Assembly (NCBI RefSeq): GCF_937616625.2
Contig: NC_065574.1
Location: 13,332,501 to 13,396,500, forward strand
Direction of reading: 5' to 3'
DNA: 64,000 bases
DNA from: Mercurialis annua
Lineage: Eukaryota > Streptophyta > Magnoliopsida > Malpighiales > Euphorbiaceae
Part shown: positions 32,180-44,550 of the stretch, in pieces
Numbering within the stretch: position 1 is the first letter of the stretch
Layout of the letters: every line of letters begins with the position of its first letter
Translations under genes and position numbers: made by a program
The notes under the pieces: generated by a model
The model's database searches: none
Told to the model about the DNA's origin: nothing
Seen by the model: the letters and a program-made list of their open reading frames with translations, nothing else

Positions 32180-33050
32180 GGTTAATCTTTTGAAAAATCC
32201 TCCATCTTTTAATTCTAATTTATATTTTCACGTTGTAAAATCATTAATTTTATCTAAATTATGATCTTTCAATTTCAATTACACTCTCAAATATCAAAAT
32301 GTTCACCTTGTGGTTTCAATTACCCCTCAATCATCAAATTGATCTTTTCTCCCAATACTTTAAATTTTCACAAATACTCTAAACAATTCTCAATATTATA
32401 ATTAAAACTAAAAAAAATCATCTTTCTTAGAATTTTAAAAGTTTAATATTTTTTTATTAAATAGAAACCAATTAAATATATCGTTAAATAACTTAGAAAA
32501 ATAGATAAGTTTTTTAAATATAATTTTTTTTAAATAAAATAATTAAAACTCGTTTCTCTTTCTCGGGACAAACCCATATCGTATTCGTCACGTGAAAAAT
32601 AAACATATTTCAATTATTTTAATTTTTTAAAAAAATTCTGTTAAAAAAATTATTTAAACTTCTGCTGCGCCGGAAAACAAACTCAGCTGGGTCTGTTCAC
32701 CGATCATGGTGAACAGACCCAGATGAGATTTTCGGTATATTAAAAACAATTTTTTAAAATTTTAATTTTAATTTTATTAATAATATTTATTTGTATTAAA
32801 TAAAAAATAATTATTAAGTTTTATAATTTTTAAAAAGAAATTCTTTTTGTTTTAAGTATAACATTAAGTACTATTTTGAATATATACTAAAAAATTGATT
32901 TAAAAAATTTTCAAGTAAAAATATATCAATTTGATGTTTAAGGGTGCAATTGAAATTGAAAAATTATAATTTAAATAAAATTGATAATTTTGAAAATCAC
33001 GATAGAAATGAATTGAAGTTAAAAGAGGGGTTTCAAAGTATTAGGCAAAT
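32180..33050. mobile_element. TIR element with palindromic core
   Basis: The left arm (AATCCTCCATCTTTTAATTC, TCTTTCAATTTCAATTACAC) returns inverted at the right (GTGCAATTGAAATTGAAA, AGTTAAAAGAGGGGTTTC). The middle holds a 36-bp near-palindrome at 32687-32722 built on GGGTCTGTTCACC/GGTGAACAGACCC. No coding capacity. Confidence 0.75.
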
Positions 33051-33698
33051 ATTCACAATGTATACACTCCACTAAATAACATGTAACAATGAAGACAAAA
33101 GGGCTGAAAAACTACCTACCTTTCATTTTTTTTCAATAGCACTCTGACCTTATAATTTTTTCAATAGCATCCTATTTCATATTTCTCGCTTTTAATAGCA
33201 CCCTAAAACATCAAATCGAACTTTTTTCATTCGGTTAATATTCAAAAAAAATCCTCCATATATATCATAAGTTCTAAATATTCTACAATATTTTAAATTA
33301 TACATTAACGCCCTCTTCTTCACAAAATAAAAAAAAATATGAATAAATATTTAATTAAATTAGACCCATGGCTAAATCCGGAGACGAGCTGCTCGTCTTC
33401 CATGGAGGAAGACGAGCTGCTCGTCTTTCTCCGGAGCGGGTTCGTTTTTTTTTTTAATTTTAAATTAAATTATTAATATTTATTTATTTATTTGGATTTA
33501 TTTGAAAGGTTTTTAAGTTAAGGGACTTATTTGGATTTGTCCAAGTAGAAAAAAGTATAAAATAACCATTAAATTTAATTGTTTAAAAAAGTTTAATTCT
33601 TATAATAGTAAAATCATCTTTTTTTTAAAAAAATTAGGGTGTTATTGAAATCGAAAAATACGAAATAGAGTGCTATTGAAAAAAAATTATAAAGTGAG

Positions 33699-36331
33699 TG
33701 TAATACCCCAAAATATTTAAGTATTTAATTGGACCACGTGTCCAGTGTTAAGTCGCTAGAATGGCGATATCAGAAAGATTTCCGAGAAATTAGGATAAAT
33801 ATTAAATTTTAGCAGGACGGACTCGAAAGGATTATTGTGAAAGATTTAATATTATATTTCAGTTCTAAAAGTTGGAATTAGAATTGGAAAAGAAAAATAC
33901 TAAGAAAGTTGCAAAATAAAGTAGAGGGACTAAAATGGTAATTTAACCATATAAAACCCGAAGGGATATTATTTCGCCAAGGTCCGCGAAATGTTTTATA
34001 GTATATGTGGTAAAAGTTTTGGGTCAATCGGAGACCTTTTAAAATTTTGACGCGGATGCGTTTTGGGCTAAATTGTCACTTTTAAGAAATTTAAGGGCTA
34101 AAGTGTAAATTAGCCAATTAAGTCTCGAGAATAGTAGTTAAAAGATTATTGACGGAAAATAATAATTTTGAGTTAGTATTATTTATATGAATATAAATAA
34201 TACGAAAGCAATCGAGTTAAAAGAATAATTTAACCATTTGGTTAAATTAGAAAGTTTAAAAGAGAAATGGTTTAAGTTAAAGAAATGAAGGATCAAAATG
34301 GACAATTAGCCAAGATATATATAATAACTTTCCTTAAGAGTAAGGAAAGGAAGTGATGATCAGAGGAAGCGAAAGTTACAGAAGCTTTCGACGATCGGTT
34401 ACGATCCGTCGCCGTTTCGCCGTTTCTCGTCCAAATCGCGAGTTCTTTATATCGATTCGTTCAGAATTCGATTCTCTATCATCGCTAAGCTTCAAATCGA
34501 GGTAAGCTTGACGTTTTTATTATGAGAATTGATAAATAAGGGGTATTTCGTTTTAACGAATTAAACGAATCGTAATCGCGTTTCTATTGGCGTTTTTGAT
34601 GATATTTGAGATGGTTATTAATGGAAATCGTACTAGAATCGAATTTGGACGTTTAAGCACGTCGAAATTGGCCCGGGGAATGAACCCCGGGGCTGCACAT
34701 CGGCAGTCATTTGCTGCACGAACGTGCAGTACACGTTCGTGTAGCAGACTGCACGAACGTGCAGTACACGTTCGTGTAGTACACTACACGAACGTGGAGC
34801 ACACGAACGTGCAGCGTACTGCACGAACGTACGCTGCACGAACGTGCAGTACACTGCTGCACGAACGTGCAGTCCTTCGTTAGCGGGAATTGACGATTTT
34901 GGCTTCCAGAGCCCTGACGCGACACAGAAACTCGATTTCAGACAATTTCAAGTCGTGTAATCAATCGGGATTCGATTGAATATCAAAACGTTAACTAGGA
35001 CGTTTAAAAGAAAAGCGTGATTAAGAGATTATTAAAGTTAAGAACCGTGTTAGAGATACGATTGTGTTAACCTAAGTTTATAACTTAGGAGTTTGAATAC
35101 TAAGTCAACGTTTATGGATTAAACGTATAGGTAACTCGATTAAGTAACTGACGTACCGACAAGCTATCAAGCCAGTTAGCGGGAGTGGATACTTGATTGG
35201 ACAACGCATGGAGCTTACGCTTGCGGGATTATAATAATGCAGTTTTGGATAGCGGTCACTGTGAGTGGCAATTTACTTTCGCGTATTATTAGTATAAAAG
35301 TTATCTTCATATATATACGTATATTGTTTATACGCATCGCATTACCTATAATTGATTGAAATGTTATATGTTTACTTAATTTCTATATACGAGAACTAGT
35401 ATGCGATCCGAAGAAACTAGCTACCTATTGGGTGTCAATAGGCTGTGTGATCACCAGTACCGAGTCGGTCTAGTATGTTTGCATATGAGTGATGAATTGA
35501 TATAACTCAGCTGGAAGCTGATGATGAATATGATATTTACGATTGGGTTATGATTTAGATACGCAGAGTGAACTCGGCTACGGTGTAGCCTGGAAGTCCC
35601 CGTATCTAGTGGCTGGGCCACTAGCGAGTTGGACTCGCAATTGATAATTATGATTGGGTTGAATATATATGATTATTCGAGAGATGTGTCGCATGCTAGG
35701 ATATTAGTTTCGTACGGATCAAATACATGTTATATGTTTTACAATATCGTTTTCTTAAAATGCGATGTTGTGTCTTTAATGTAATACTGTTAGTAAATGC
35801 AAACTCACTCAGTATTTCCCAAATACTGACCCCTCACTTTGATGTTTGCAGGTAGTGGAAGTCGGATCAGACAAACCATCTCCTTTGTGTTGGCAGCCTT
35901 TTGGCTTACACAAAGTATGAGTTTTATAGAGCTGCAGTAGTCAATAGGTGTCAGTATAAGATTTATGATTTAATTCCAAACGGTATTGGAAAAATAAACT
36001 CTGATATAGTTTTATATAAGTTGTTTATAAAGATGGTGTTTTATCCGTTTGAATTGTGTACCAATTGCCTTAAGAGGAATTGGTTATGTTTGTGATCAGA
36101 AACAGGGCGGTGCTGGATATGAGATATCGCTCGGTAAGACCCTGGTTTCTAAGAATGTGTTCGCGAATGTTTTCAGAAAAGAAATACGATGTTTTAATAA
36201 ATGTATTATATATAGTAATATGTTTTAATCGCGAAAAAAAATTTATAACGGTTTTAGGCTTGCTACGGGTTTCGGAGCAACCACTCCCATTCCCTAGCGC
36301 CGGTCTCGGCTCAATAATTTGGGTCGTGACA
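33699..36331 (+). repeat. 5' LTR (2633 bp)
   Basis: Direct repeat of 40559-43226. Contains the palindromic ACGTG array at 34712-34875. Short reading frames in it (34587-34883, 35901-36095, 36080-36394) recur in the other LTR and resemble no known protein. Confidence 0.95.
34712..34875. repeat. Array of nine CACGAACGTG-type palindromic units in the 5' LTR
   Basis: Units CACGAACGTG or its complement CACGTTCGTG, mostly extended to TGCACGAACGTGCA, repeat about every 18 bases in alternating orientation. Each carries ACGTG, the core of plant G-box/ABRE sites. The 3' LTR has eleven units. Confidence 0.9.
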
Positions 36332-36335
36332 ATTG

Positions 36336-36347
36336 TGGTATCAGAGC
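36336..36347 (+). promoter_or_regulatory. Primer-binding site (initiator tRNA-Met)
   Basis: TGGTATCAGAGC, complementary to the 3' end of plant initiator tRNA-Met, four bases after the 5' LTR. Confidence 0.95.
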
Positions 36348-39300
36348 AGTTGGTCCAGTTACCTCTGCTAATATGTGTTTTGTTAGTTAAGTGATCTAGG
36401 AACTACTGCAGCTATAGAGTTGAGTTCTGTCTGATCCAAGTAGTTTGCATTGTTGTTTTGCGATAAGTATAATTGATTGGTTTGTGAAATACTTGTTTGT
36501 TTCTGTGACATACATATATGAGGTGCATATGCATATTTTATTTGTGGTAGGATATGCTTATGCGACATGCATATCCAGATGGAATTTCAGGGAGATGCAA
36601 TGCCCCCTATGACTAGAATATAGTCGATGTTACTATGACTTGATAGTAACACGTATGAGGTTGGCATTGAATAACGCCAATATGTTGTCGAATTCGATCG
36701 ATCGAAGCGTCAAAAATAGAATGAAGAAGGAATGCAAAGTTATTAAAGTTGAAGAACTTTCTGGATACAGGGTTTAAAGGTTTAGAGAACTTACAAAACT
36801 CAAAGTTTACAACTTTTACAAGTTGTTTTGTTTAAACGATTTTGAAAGCATAATTGTGCCTAGACCCGAGATAGTCATTGATAAATGCCACGACATTGAT
36901 AGGAGTGCATCACTACATACACTGCTAATGAAAAGAACCATAAATGAATACATGCATTAATAGTACATGCATCATATGCATTATGTTCAGACGAAAAGGT
37001 GAGATGTGGCAACTCTTTGGGGATGAGAGACGTCATCACCCTAGTGCACAATTTTGCTAAGATTTAAATGAAATTTCGATTTACATTTCAAAATGAGATG
37101 TTTTGTTTGAAAGAGTTTTCAAGGAGTTTTGTTTTTATGTAAGTATACCTAGACCAAAACTCTGTAACGGAAGTGAAGTGCTCGCGAACAAGCTGCGATC
37201 AAGACCATGAAGCGAATGAATACGTATAATTGCGAGAACATAGAAGTTATGCTTTTAGGATATGAACTTAGTCTTGAGTTAACGAGCTAGAATATAGCTA
37301 AAAATCACAGATGTATTGGAAAGTAATGCATACCCGATTAGTGGTAAGCAAGAAAGTAAGTATCTCTTTGACGAGATGTCAAAGACATTAAATTATGATA
37401 TAAGAGAAGAAGAATATAAGAAGAAATAATCAAAAGATTGACGGATGCGTATCATAGTGTAAGGAACATGCATAGTTTACTATGCATCGACGTGATAAGC
37501 TATTGATATGAGCTACGAATCGTGAAGGTTAGTAAAACTGTGATAACTTCTTATTGGACCGTTGGATCAAGTTCTTACTGGGACACGATGTCCCTAAGAT
37601 GGTTACCTAAGTATTAACCATTGCGATCGTTAAATCGAGAACGTGAAGTAGATTTCATAAGAGTATCGATGATGGATGTGTGAATGGTATAAAGTATGGA
37701 ATTGGATCAATTAAGTATAGCTAACAACAAGCTCGTATAGAATTTAATGATTTGAGAAGTATGATAAGAAAGATCAAGAGGTAAACAATAAGAGTGGCAA
37801 TAAGTGAATTAGGAATTGGAATTTCCATCACAAGATTGCAATTATGAAGCGGATTAGTAAACCAAGGAAGATATAAACGTAATGAACGTATGTGGAGTGT
37901 AGGGTCTCAAGCTTCAAGCTCGAATGATAAAAAGGTGAAATGCATAGTGCGATCGACTTGGAGAATTAATAGTAATCCGTTAGTAAAGACGTAAACACTA
38001 TATGAAGAATTAAGATACATTATATAACATGAATGTGTTTCGTATGTGATTGAAATTTCAAGCATTGAAATGCGTGAAAGAATGTAAAGAAGAGACTTAA
38101 TGTCAGAACTGGGCTATACTAAAGAAAGTAACATCTTATAGATCGAAATATGAGACAAGAGGTAGAAGTAAGATACCTACAAGAGAGTACCCATGTGGAA
38201 GGAGGGATGAGGTATGTATAATAAGATATAAGGATTCAAAAGCAGGTCATGGATAATAATTTAAGAAAGTACGGATAACCTGCGTATGTCGCAAGGAACT
38301 CGATAAGAGTGATCGAGGAAAGGAAAAGAGAAAGTCACGTGAAAAGTAGGCAAGAAGATAAATGAACTAAACTTTATGTAGTCGTTATACATAAAGACAA
38401 AGATAAATAAAGATAACACGAGTATGTGATTAACACTACTGACAGTCATGACGCCAGTGCAAATGTGATAAGACGATACATATGTGATCGAGAACGCACT
38501 ACGTTGAGAGATTTAGGCAAAGTAAGTTACAACTCCTCATTAATGATCGATGTTGTGAGCTAAAGGAAGAAATACACGATATACGAGACGTAATGAAGAG
38601 TGCAACAGAAGATGATCAAGGAGCGCGATAAGAGCATGGCTATGAAACAAAAGAAGGATATCATAAGGTAGTAGCATTAAGACTATTAGTCATACTGGTT
38701 AACTAAGAACAAGAAGTTAAAGAAGAAACATGAAGAAAATTTTCTATGGTATAGATATGGAAATGAAGTAACGAGTGAATACAATACGACAGTGGATAGT
38801 AAGGAGTAAACCTCACACCACGATATGAAAAAGCAGAAATAAATATGAGAAAGAGTTAGATTATCATGATGAATAAGACAATTGATGTCAACAGGACAGT
38901 AGCAGAAAGAAGATTATAGTTAAGGCGATATAAGAAAATGAACAAACAATTAAAGACAAGTATAACTCGAAAGTTACTACGGAAGGTATATATTGATGTT
39001 CCAAAAGATGGATCATAAGAAGACGAATAGTGAGAAACTCGCTAAGGGGAGAATGATATTGAAAGAAGATTGAAATGGAAAGAATATAAAGTACCAAATG
39101 TAGCAATAAGGATTCGGGTATAGGAATGGTCACAAGTTTACTAGGAATAACTATGTTTGCGATAAGGATAGACAAGGATCTCCACGAGGATATGAAGGTG
39201 TACTTGAATAGATAAAGAACGAGAAAACGAGTTTGAAGATCAATGAAAGTATACACGATACGCGATAAAGAAAGACGATAACAGTGACGATACTGTTAAA

Positions 39301-40545
39301 GGCAATACATGGCGATAAAACCTAAAAGAATTAAGAATTTTCATTGGAAATGAATAAACGATGTACATTGAACAAATCAGGAGTAGAGCTCCAACGCGGC
39401 GACAATTGTTGTCCCACTAGTATGAAGATCGTATACATAGCAGCTACGCTCGAACCAAGAAGGTTCACAAAGAGATTAAACATCTCTTTCTTATAGGATA
39501 TTAAGCAGTAATGTGCCAGTGTCTGTGGTATAAAGAAACATCACGTAAGACTAACAATCTTTAAAAGATGTTAGCAATGATCGTAAAATAGAATAGAGGA
39601 CGGAATAACAAAGACAGTTATCCAAGAATGTAACGAATGAGAGATGAAACATATTGATGTAAAGTAAGAAGAGATAAGAAATTTCAACATTTAGTGCATT
39701 GCATTTAGGGACAAGGAAGTAAGTCAACAAGGATACGACAAAGGAAGCAGTACATAAGGTACAAAAATATAAAAAGAAGAAGATCAAGTAAGTCCCTGCA
39801 GGGAAAGCAGAGACATTATAAGGATGCATCATGAGAAACATCTCATTGATAACCATTGATAGACTACGATAGCAAAGGATGAAATTGCATAAGGTAAGCA
39901 TATAAGACCTACGGGGATCCCAGCCCCAAAATAAATATCAATTAAATGATGGTAAGAGTATTGCGAAAGAGACTACATAAGGAGTGAAGTACAAGTCATT
40001 TGAGTGTTTACATCACTCAACAAGGAACGATGATAGGATTAGATATATTGGAGAAATGTAAGGAGTTAAGAACGAAAAGTCGTAAATGCAAATTAGTGAG
40101 TTGTCTACATCAATCAGTGACAAATAAGAAATTGAGCGACGAGTATTATTACCTTTAGTGAAAAGACATCATTAAGACAAACTATCATTGGACTTCAGTC
40201 ATAAACTGAAAGTCCAATTACAAGGACAAGAGCCTATAGTATTGCATGTTAAACAAAGAACAGATGAAAGAGTCATGTATATAAGATCAAAGCGAAAAGG
40301 TTAAAGATGAGGGATCACGAGGCATCAAAATACACCTGACATCACGATAGAGGAAGGTAGTAACATGAAGATCGTCAATGACGAATGACGTTATGGTACA
40401 AGAAGCAGATAGCTGGAATGATAATTCCACGCACTAATAAGCGTGGTGAAGTGAACATGGTGTACTTATTATGAAGAGAGTTCAAGATGTTAATGATTTA
40501 AGATAAGTTAAGAAAGTGTATGAAAATTCGAGGACGAATTTTTAT
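36348..40545. other. Non-coding interior of the LTR element
   Basis: About 4.2 kb, strongly purine-rich on the plus strand, with no frame over about 75 codons on that strand. Minus-strand frames such as 38888-39256 and 39551-39901 are hydrophobic low-complexity by-products of the purine bias. I could not recognise gag, protease, RT or integrase motifs; an old, heavily scrambled coding region cannot be excluded. Confidence 0.8.
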
Positions 40546-40558
40546 AAGGGGGGAAGAA
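40546..40558 (+). promoter_or_regulatory. Polypurine tract
   Basis: AAGGGGGGAAGAA directly before the TG of the 3' LTR; primes plus-strand DNA synthesis in this class of element. Confidence 0.9.
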
Positions 40559-43226
40559 TGTAATACCCCAAAATATTTAAGTATTTAATTGGACCACGTG
40601 TCCAGTGTTAAGTCGCTAGAATGGCGATATCAGAAAGATTTCCGAGAAATTAGGATAAATATTAAATTTTAGCAGGACGGACTCGAAAGGATTATTGTGA
40701 AAGATTTAATATTATATTTCAGTTCTAAAAGTTGGAATTAGAATTGGAAAAGAAAAATACTAAGAAAGTTGCAAAATAAAGTAGAGGGACTAAAATGGTA
40801 ATTTAACCATATAAAACCCGAAGGGATATTATTTCGCCAAGGTCCGCGAAATGTTTAATAGTATATGTGGTAAAAGTTTTGGGTCAATCGGAGACCTTTT
40901 AAAATTTTGACGCGGATGCGTTTTGGGCTAAATTGTCACTTTTAAGAAATTTAAGGGCTAAAGTGTAAATTAGCCAATTAAGTCTCGAGAATAGTAGTTA
41001 AAAGATTATTGACGGAAAATAATAATTTTGAGTTAGTATTATTTATATGAATATAAATAATACGAAAGCAATCGAGTTAAAAGAATAATTTAACCATTTG
41101 GTTAAATTAGAAAGTTTAAAAGAGAAATGGTTTAAGTTAAAGAAATGAAGGATCAAAATGGACAATTAGCCAAGATATATATAATAACTTTCCTTAAGAG
41201 TAAGGAAAGGAAGTGATGATCAGAGGAAGCGAAAGTTACAGAAGCTTTCGACGATCGGTTACGATCCGTCGCCGTTTCGCCGTTTCTCGTCCAAATCGCG
41301 AGTTCTTTATATCGATTCGTTCAGAATTCGATTCTCTATCATCGCTAAGCTTCAAATCGAGGTAAGCTTGACGTTTTTATTATGAGAATTGATAAATAAG
41401 GGGTATTTTGTTTTAACGAATTAAACGAATCGTAATCGCGTTTCTATTGGCGTTTTTGATGATATTTGAGATGGTTATTAATGGAAATCGTACTAGAATC
41501 GACTTTGGACATTTAAGCACGTCGAAATTGGCCCGGGGAATGAACCCCGGGGCTGCACATCGGCAGTCATTTGCTGCACGAACGTGCAGTACACGTTCGT
41601 GTAGTATACTGCACGAACGTGCAGTACACGTTCGTGTAGCAGACTGCACGAACGTGCAGTACACGTTCGTGTAGTACACTACACGAACGTGGAGCACACG
41701 AACGTGCAGCGTACTGCACGAACGTACGCTGCACGAACGTGCAGTACACTGCTGCACGAACGTGCAGTCCTTCGTTAGCGGGAATTGACGATTTTGGCTT
41801 CCAGAGCCCTGACGCGACACAGAAACTCGATTTCAGACAATTTCAAGTCGTGTAATCAATCGGGATTCGATTGAATATCAAAACGTTAACTAGGACGTTT
41901 AAAAGAAAAGCGTGATTAAGAGATTATTAAAGTTAAGAACCGTGTTAGAGATACGATTGTGTTAACCTAAGTTTATAACTTAGGAGTTTGAATACTAAGT
42001 CAACGTTTATGGATTAAACGTATAGGTAACTCGATTAAGTAACTGACGTACCGACAAGCTATCAAGCCAGTTAGCGGGAGTGGATACTTGATTGGACAAC
42101 GCATGGAGCTTACGCTTGCGGGATTATAATAATGCAGTTTTGGATAGCGGTCACTGTGAGTGGCAATTTACTTTCGCGTATTATTAGTATAAAAGTTATC
42201 TTCATATATATACGTATATTGTTTATACGCATCGCATTACCTATAATTGATTGAAATGTTATATGTTTACTTAATTTCTATATACGAGAACTAGTATGCG
42301 ATCCGAAGAAACTAGCTACCTATTGGGTGTCAATAGGCTGTGTGATCACCAGTACCGAGTCGGTCTAGTATGTTTGCATATGAGTGATGAATTGATATAA
42401 CTCAGCTGGAAGCTGATGATGAATATGATATTTACGATTGGGTTATGATTTAGATACGCAGAGTGAACTCGGCTACGGTGTAGCCTGGAAGTCCCCGTAT
42501 CTAGTGGCTGGGCCACTAGCGAGTTGGACTCGCAATTGATAATTATGATTGGGTTGAATATATATGATTATTCGAGAGATGTGTCGCATGCTAGGATATT
42601 AGTTTCGTACGGATCAAATACATGTTATATGTTTTACAATATCGTTTTCTTAAAATGCGATGTTGTGTCTTTAATGTAATACTGTTAGTAAATGCAAACT
42701 CACTCAGTATTTCCCAAATACTGACCCCTCACTTTGATGTTTGCAGGTAGTGGAAGTCGGATCAGACAAACCATCTCCTTTGTGTTGGCAGCCTTTTGGC
42801 TTACACAAAGTATGAGTTTTATAGAGCTGCAGTAGTCAATAGGTGTCAGTATAAGATTTATGATTTAATTCCAAACGGTATTGGAAAAATAAACTCTGAT
42901 ATAGTTTTATATAAGTTGTTTATAAAGATGGTGTTTTATCCGTTTGAATTGTGTACCAATTGCCTTAAGAGGAATTGGTTATGTTTGTGATCAGAAACAG
43001 GGCGGTGCTGGATATGAGATATCGCTCGGTAAGACCCTGGTTTCTAAGAATGTGTTCGCGAATGTTTTCAGAAAAGAAATACGATGTTTTAATAAATGTA
43101 TTATATATAGTAATATGTTTTAATCGCGAAAAAAAATTTATAACGGTTTTAGGCTTGCTACGGGTTTCGGAGCAACCACTCCCATTCCCTAGCGCCGGTC
43201 TCGGCTCAATAATTTGGGTCGTGACA
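40559..43226 (+). repeat. 3' LTR (2668 bp)
   Basis: Direct repeat of 33699-36331. It is 35 bases longer because of one extra two-unit repeat in the palindromic array (41574-41770). Confidence 0.95.
41574..41770. repeat. Array of eleven CACGAACGTG-type palindromic units in the 3' LTR
   Basis: Same array as 34712-34875 with one added pair of units (one 35-base dimer including GTGTAGTATAC). Reading frames run through it on both strands because the unit is symmetric. Confidence 0.9.
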
Positions 43227-43274
43227 GTGAGGGTGCTATTGAAAAAAATTAAAAGGTCGGTAGTTTTTTAAATT

Positions 43275-43780
43275 TTTTTGCCAACAATGTAACAGTTTTC
43301 AATAACAAAATAGCAATGAACTTGTTTGTTCTCTCCGATTAGAAATCACACGCTAATAGTGTCACGCCAAACCATCATTCACTCTAAATTGGATTACAAG
43401 ATGTGGAAGAGAGATTTTAGACAAAAAAAAAATAATACAATTCTTTCTTATTTAGCTCAACTTTTATTAAAAAAAATTATTAGTAATATATAACAGGTCA
43501 ATCATATTCGACCGTATATTAATTTATCATTTTTAATTTTTTAATCATCTTGATTCTTTTTGTTATTGATAAGGTGGCGCATTAATTATTATTTTATATT
43601 ATGATAGATTACTTAAATAGTTAATTATGTCTAAATTCATCAAGTAGGTACTTGATAGTAGAACATTTAAATTTATTAAGGAGTTATATTCAAATTATCC
43701 CTAGTTGTAATAGTAAATTAGGACTACTATGTGAATTATTAAGTCAAACAATGTGCGTTATATAAACACTGAAAGACCCA
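43275..43780. other. Intergenic DNA, no gene seen
   Basis: About 500 bases of AT-rich DNA with no recognised feature. Confidence 0.5.
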
Positions 43781-44455
43781 TCATGAGACTACTACATAGA
43801 CGAACCGGTCTCGAGTTTCATGGAAGTGGAGAATACTACAAAAATAAAACATTAGATGAACAAGTCTCAACTTCCATGGAAGAGGAGATGTGGTGTTTGT
43901 CTTCCATGTAATTTGTCTTTCTCCATAGAAGATGAATCTAATAGCGAGGGCGGCGGCAGGTTTGAGGAAGACGGTAACGGAGTCGGAGACGTTTTAAATA
44001 AATTTTTTTCTGGCATAATTTTTTTTCGTTGAAGAATAAATCCTAGGGATCTTTCAAAAAGATGAATAAATCCTACCTAGGATCTGTTCAAAACGCTAAA
44101 CCACAAGGATCTATTCAAAACGAAAAATAGATCCCACCTTACTTCGTTTTGAAGAACATATCCCATGTGGGATCTGTTCATCAATGGTGGTGGCCGCCGG
44201 AATTTTTTTCCGGTGCGCGGGTTAGTTTGGTATCCGGAGTTAAAAAAATTGGCGTCAATGGCGGAGTTGACGGCGGTTTCCGGCGGGTTTTGCGGTTTTC
44301 AGTGGAAATGAGGGGGTAAAATGATCCAATTTTGTAAATTTTACGTGGTGGGTGGGTGGGGGGGGGGTTGTGTTTTTTTTATCCACTTTTACGAACTTGA
44401 GTTTATTTGATTTTTTATATCTCAGGGGAGTTTTTGATACTTTACTCATAATTGA
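43780..44455. mobile_element. Partial palindrome-core TIR element
   Basis: The right arm (44290-44455: ...GATCCAATTTTGTAAATTTTACG, GAACTTGAGTTTATTTGAT, GTTTTTGATACTTTACTCAT) is the arm type of 5356-7364 and 55481-58203. A core at 43800-44210 holds repeated GGATCTGTTCA/GATGAATA and CTTCCATGG words. The left arm was not found. A G-run of ten lies at 44359-44368. Confidence 0.6.
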
Positions 44456-44550
44456 TTTACAGATTGACCAAATAACTGTTAGCTACAAATTACTTCTGCA
44501 AAACAAATTGGAACTGCCCAAAATGAAAATGTTCAAGCATCCAAAATATT

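Larger units (their letters stand above)
33699..43226. mobile_element. Young non-coding LTR retrotransposon (LARD-like, Tekay/Del-type ends)
   Basis: Two near-identical LTRs (33699-36331 and 40559-43226) begin TGTAATACCCC and end GTCGTGACA. The 5-bp duplication GTGAG stands at 33694-33698 and 43227-43231. The PBS follows the left LTR and a polypurine tract precedes the right one. I count four substitutions plus one 35-bp indel between the LTRs, so the insertion is recent. The 4.2-kb interior has no gag or pol frame, so the element must borrow proteins. End sequences and the phrase TTCGAGGACGAATTTTTATA just before the PPT are typical of Tekay/Del chromoviruses; that lineage is inferred. Confidence 0.95.
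33106..43270. mobile_element. Palindrome-core TIR element split by an LTR retrotransposon
   Basis: The left arm AAAAACTACCTACCTTTC ... TTTTCAATAGCACTCTGAC matches inverted the right arm GTGCTATTGAAAAAAATT ... GGTCGGTAGTTTTT once the retrotransposon at 33699-43226 is removed. A second internal pair (TAATAGCACCCT near 33208, AGGGTGTTATTG near 33647) supports this. The core at 33378-33434 is a near-perfect palindrome of about 56 bases centred on CCATGG with GACGAGCTGCTCGTC at each side. Confidence 0.8.

Noticed and set aside
34587..34925. Open frames on both strands in the LTR palindromic array (and again at 41413-41820), giving Cys/Arg/Thr-rich repeats
   Set aside because: The unit is nearly its own complement and about 18 bases long, so most frames stay open by symmetry. 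No start context or homology supports a protein.
35901..36394. Frames of 64 and 104 codons in the LTR end, repeated at 42796-43271
   Set aside because: They exist in both LTRs only because the LTRs are duplicates; no recognisable domain.
38261..39901. Minus-strand hydrophobic frames inside the LTR element (including 122 and 116 codons)
   Set aside because: They arise from the purine-rich plus strand, whose complement codes Phe, Leu, Ser and Ile; no homology and no conserved motif.
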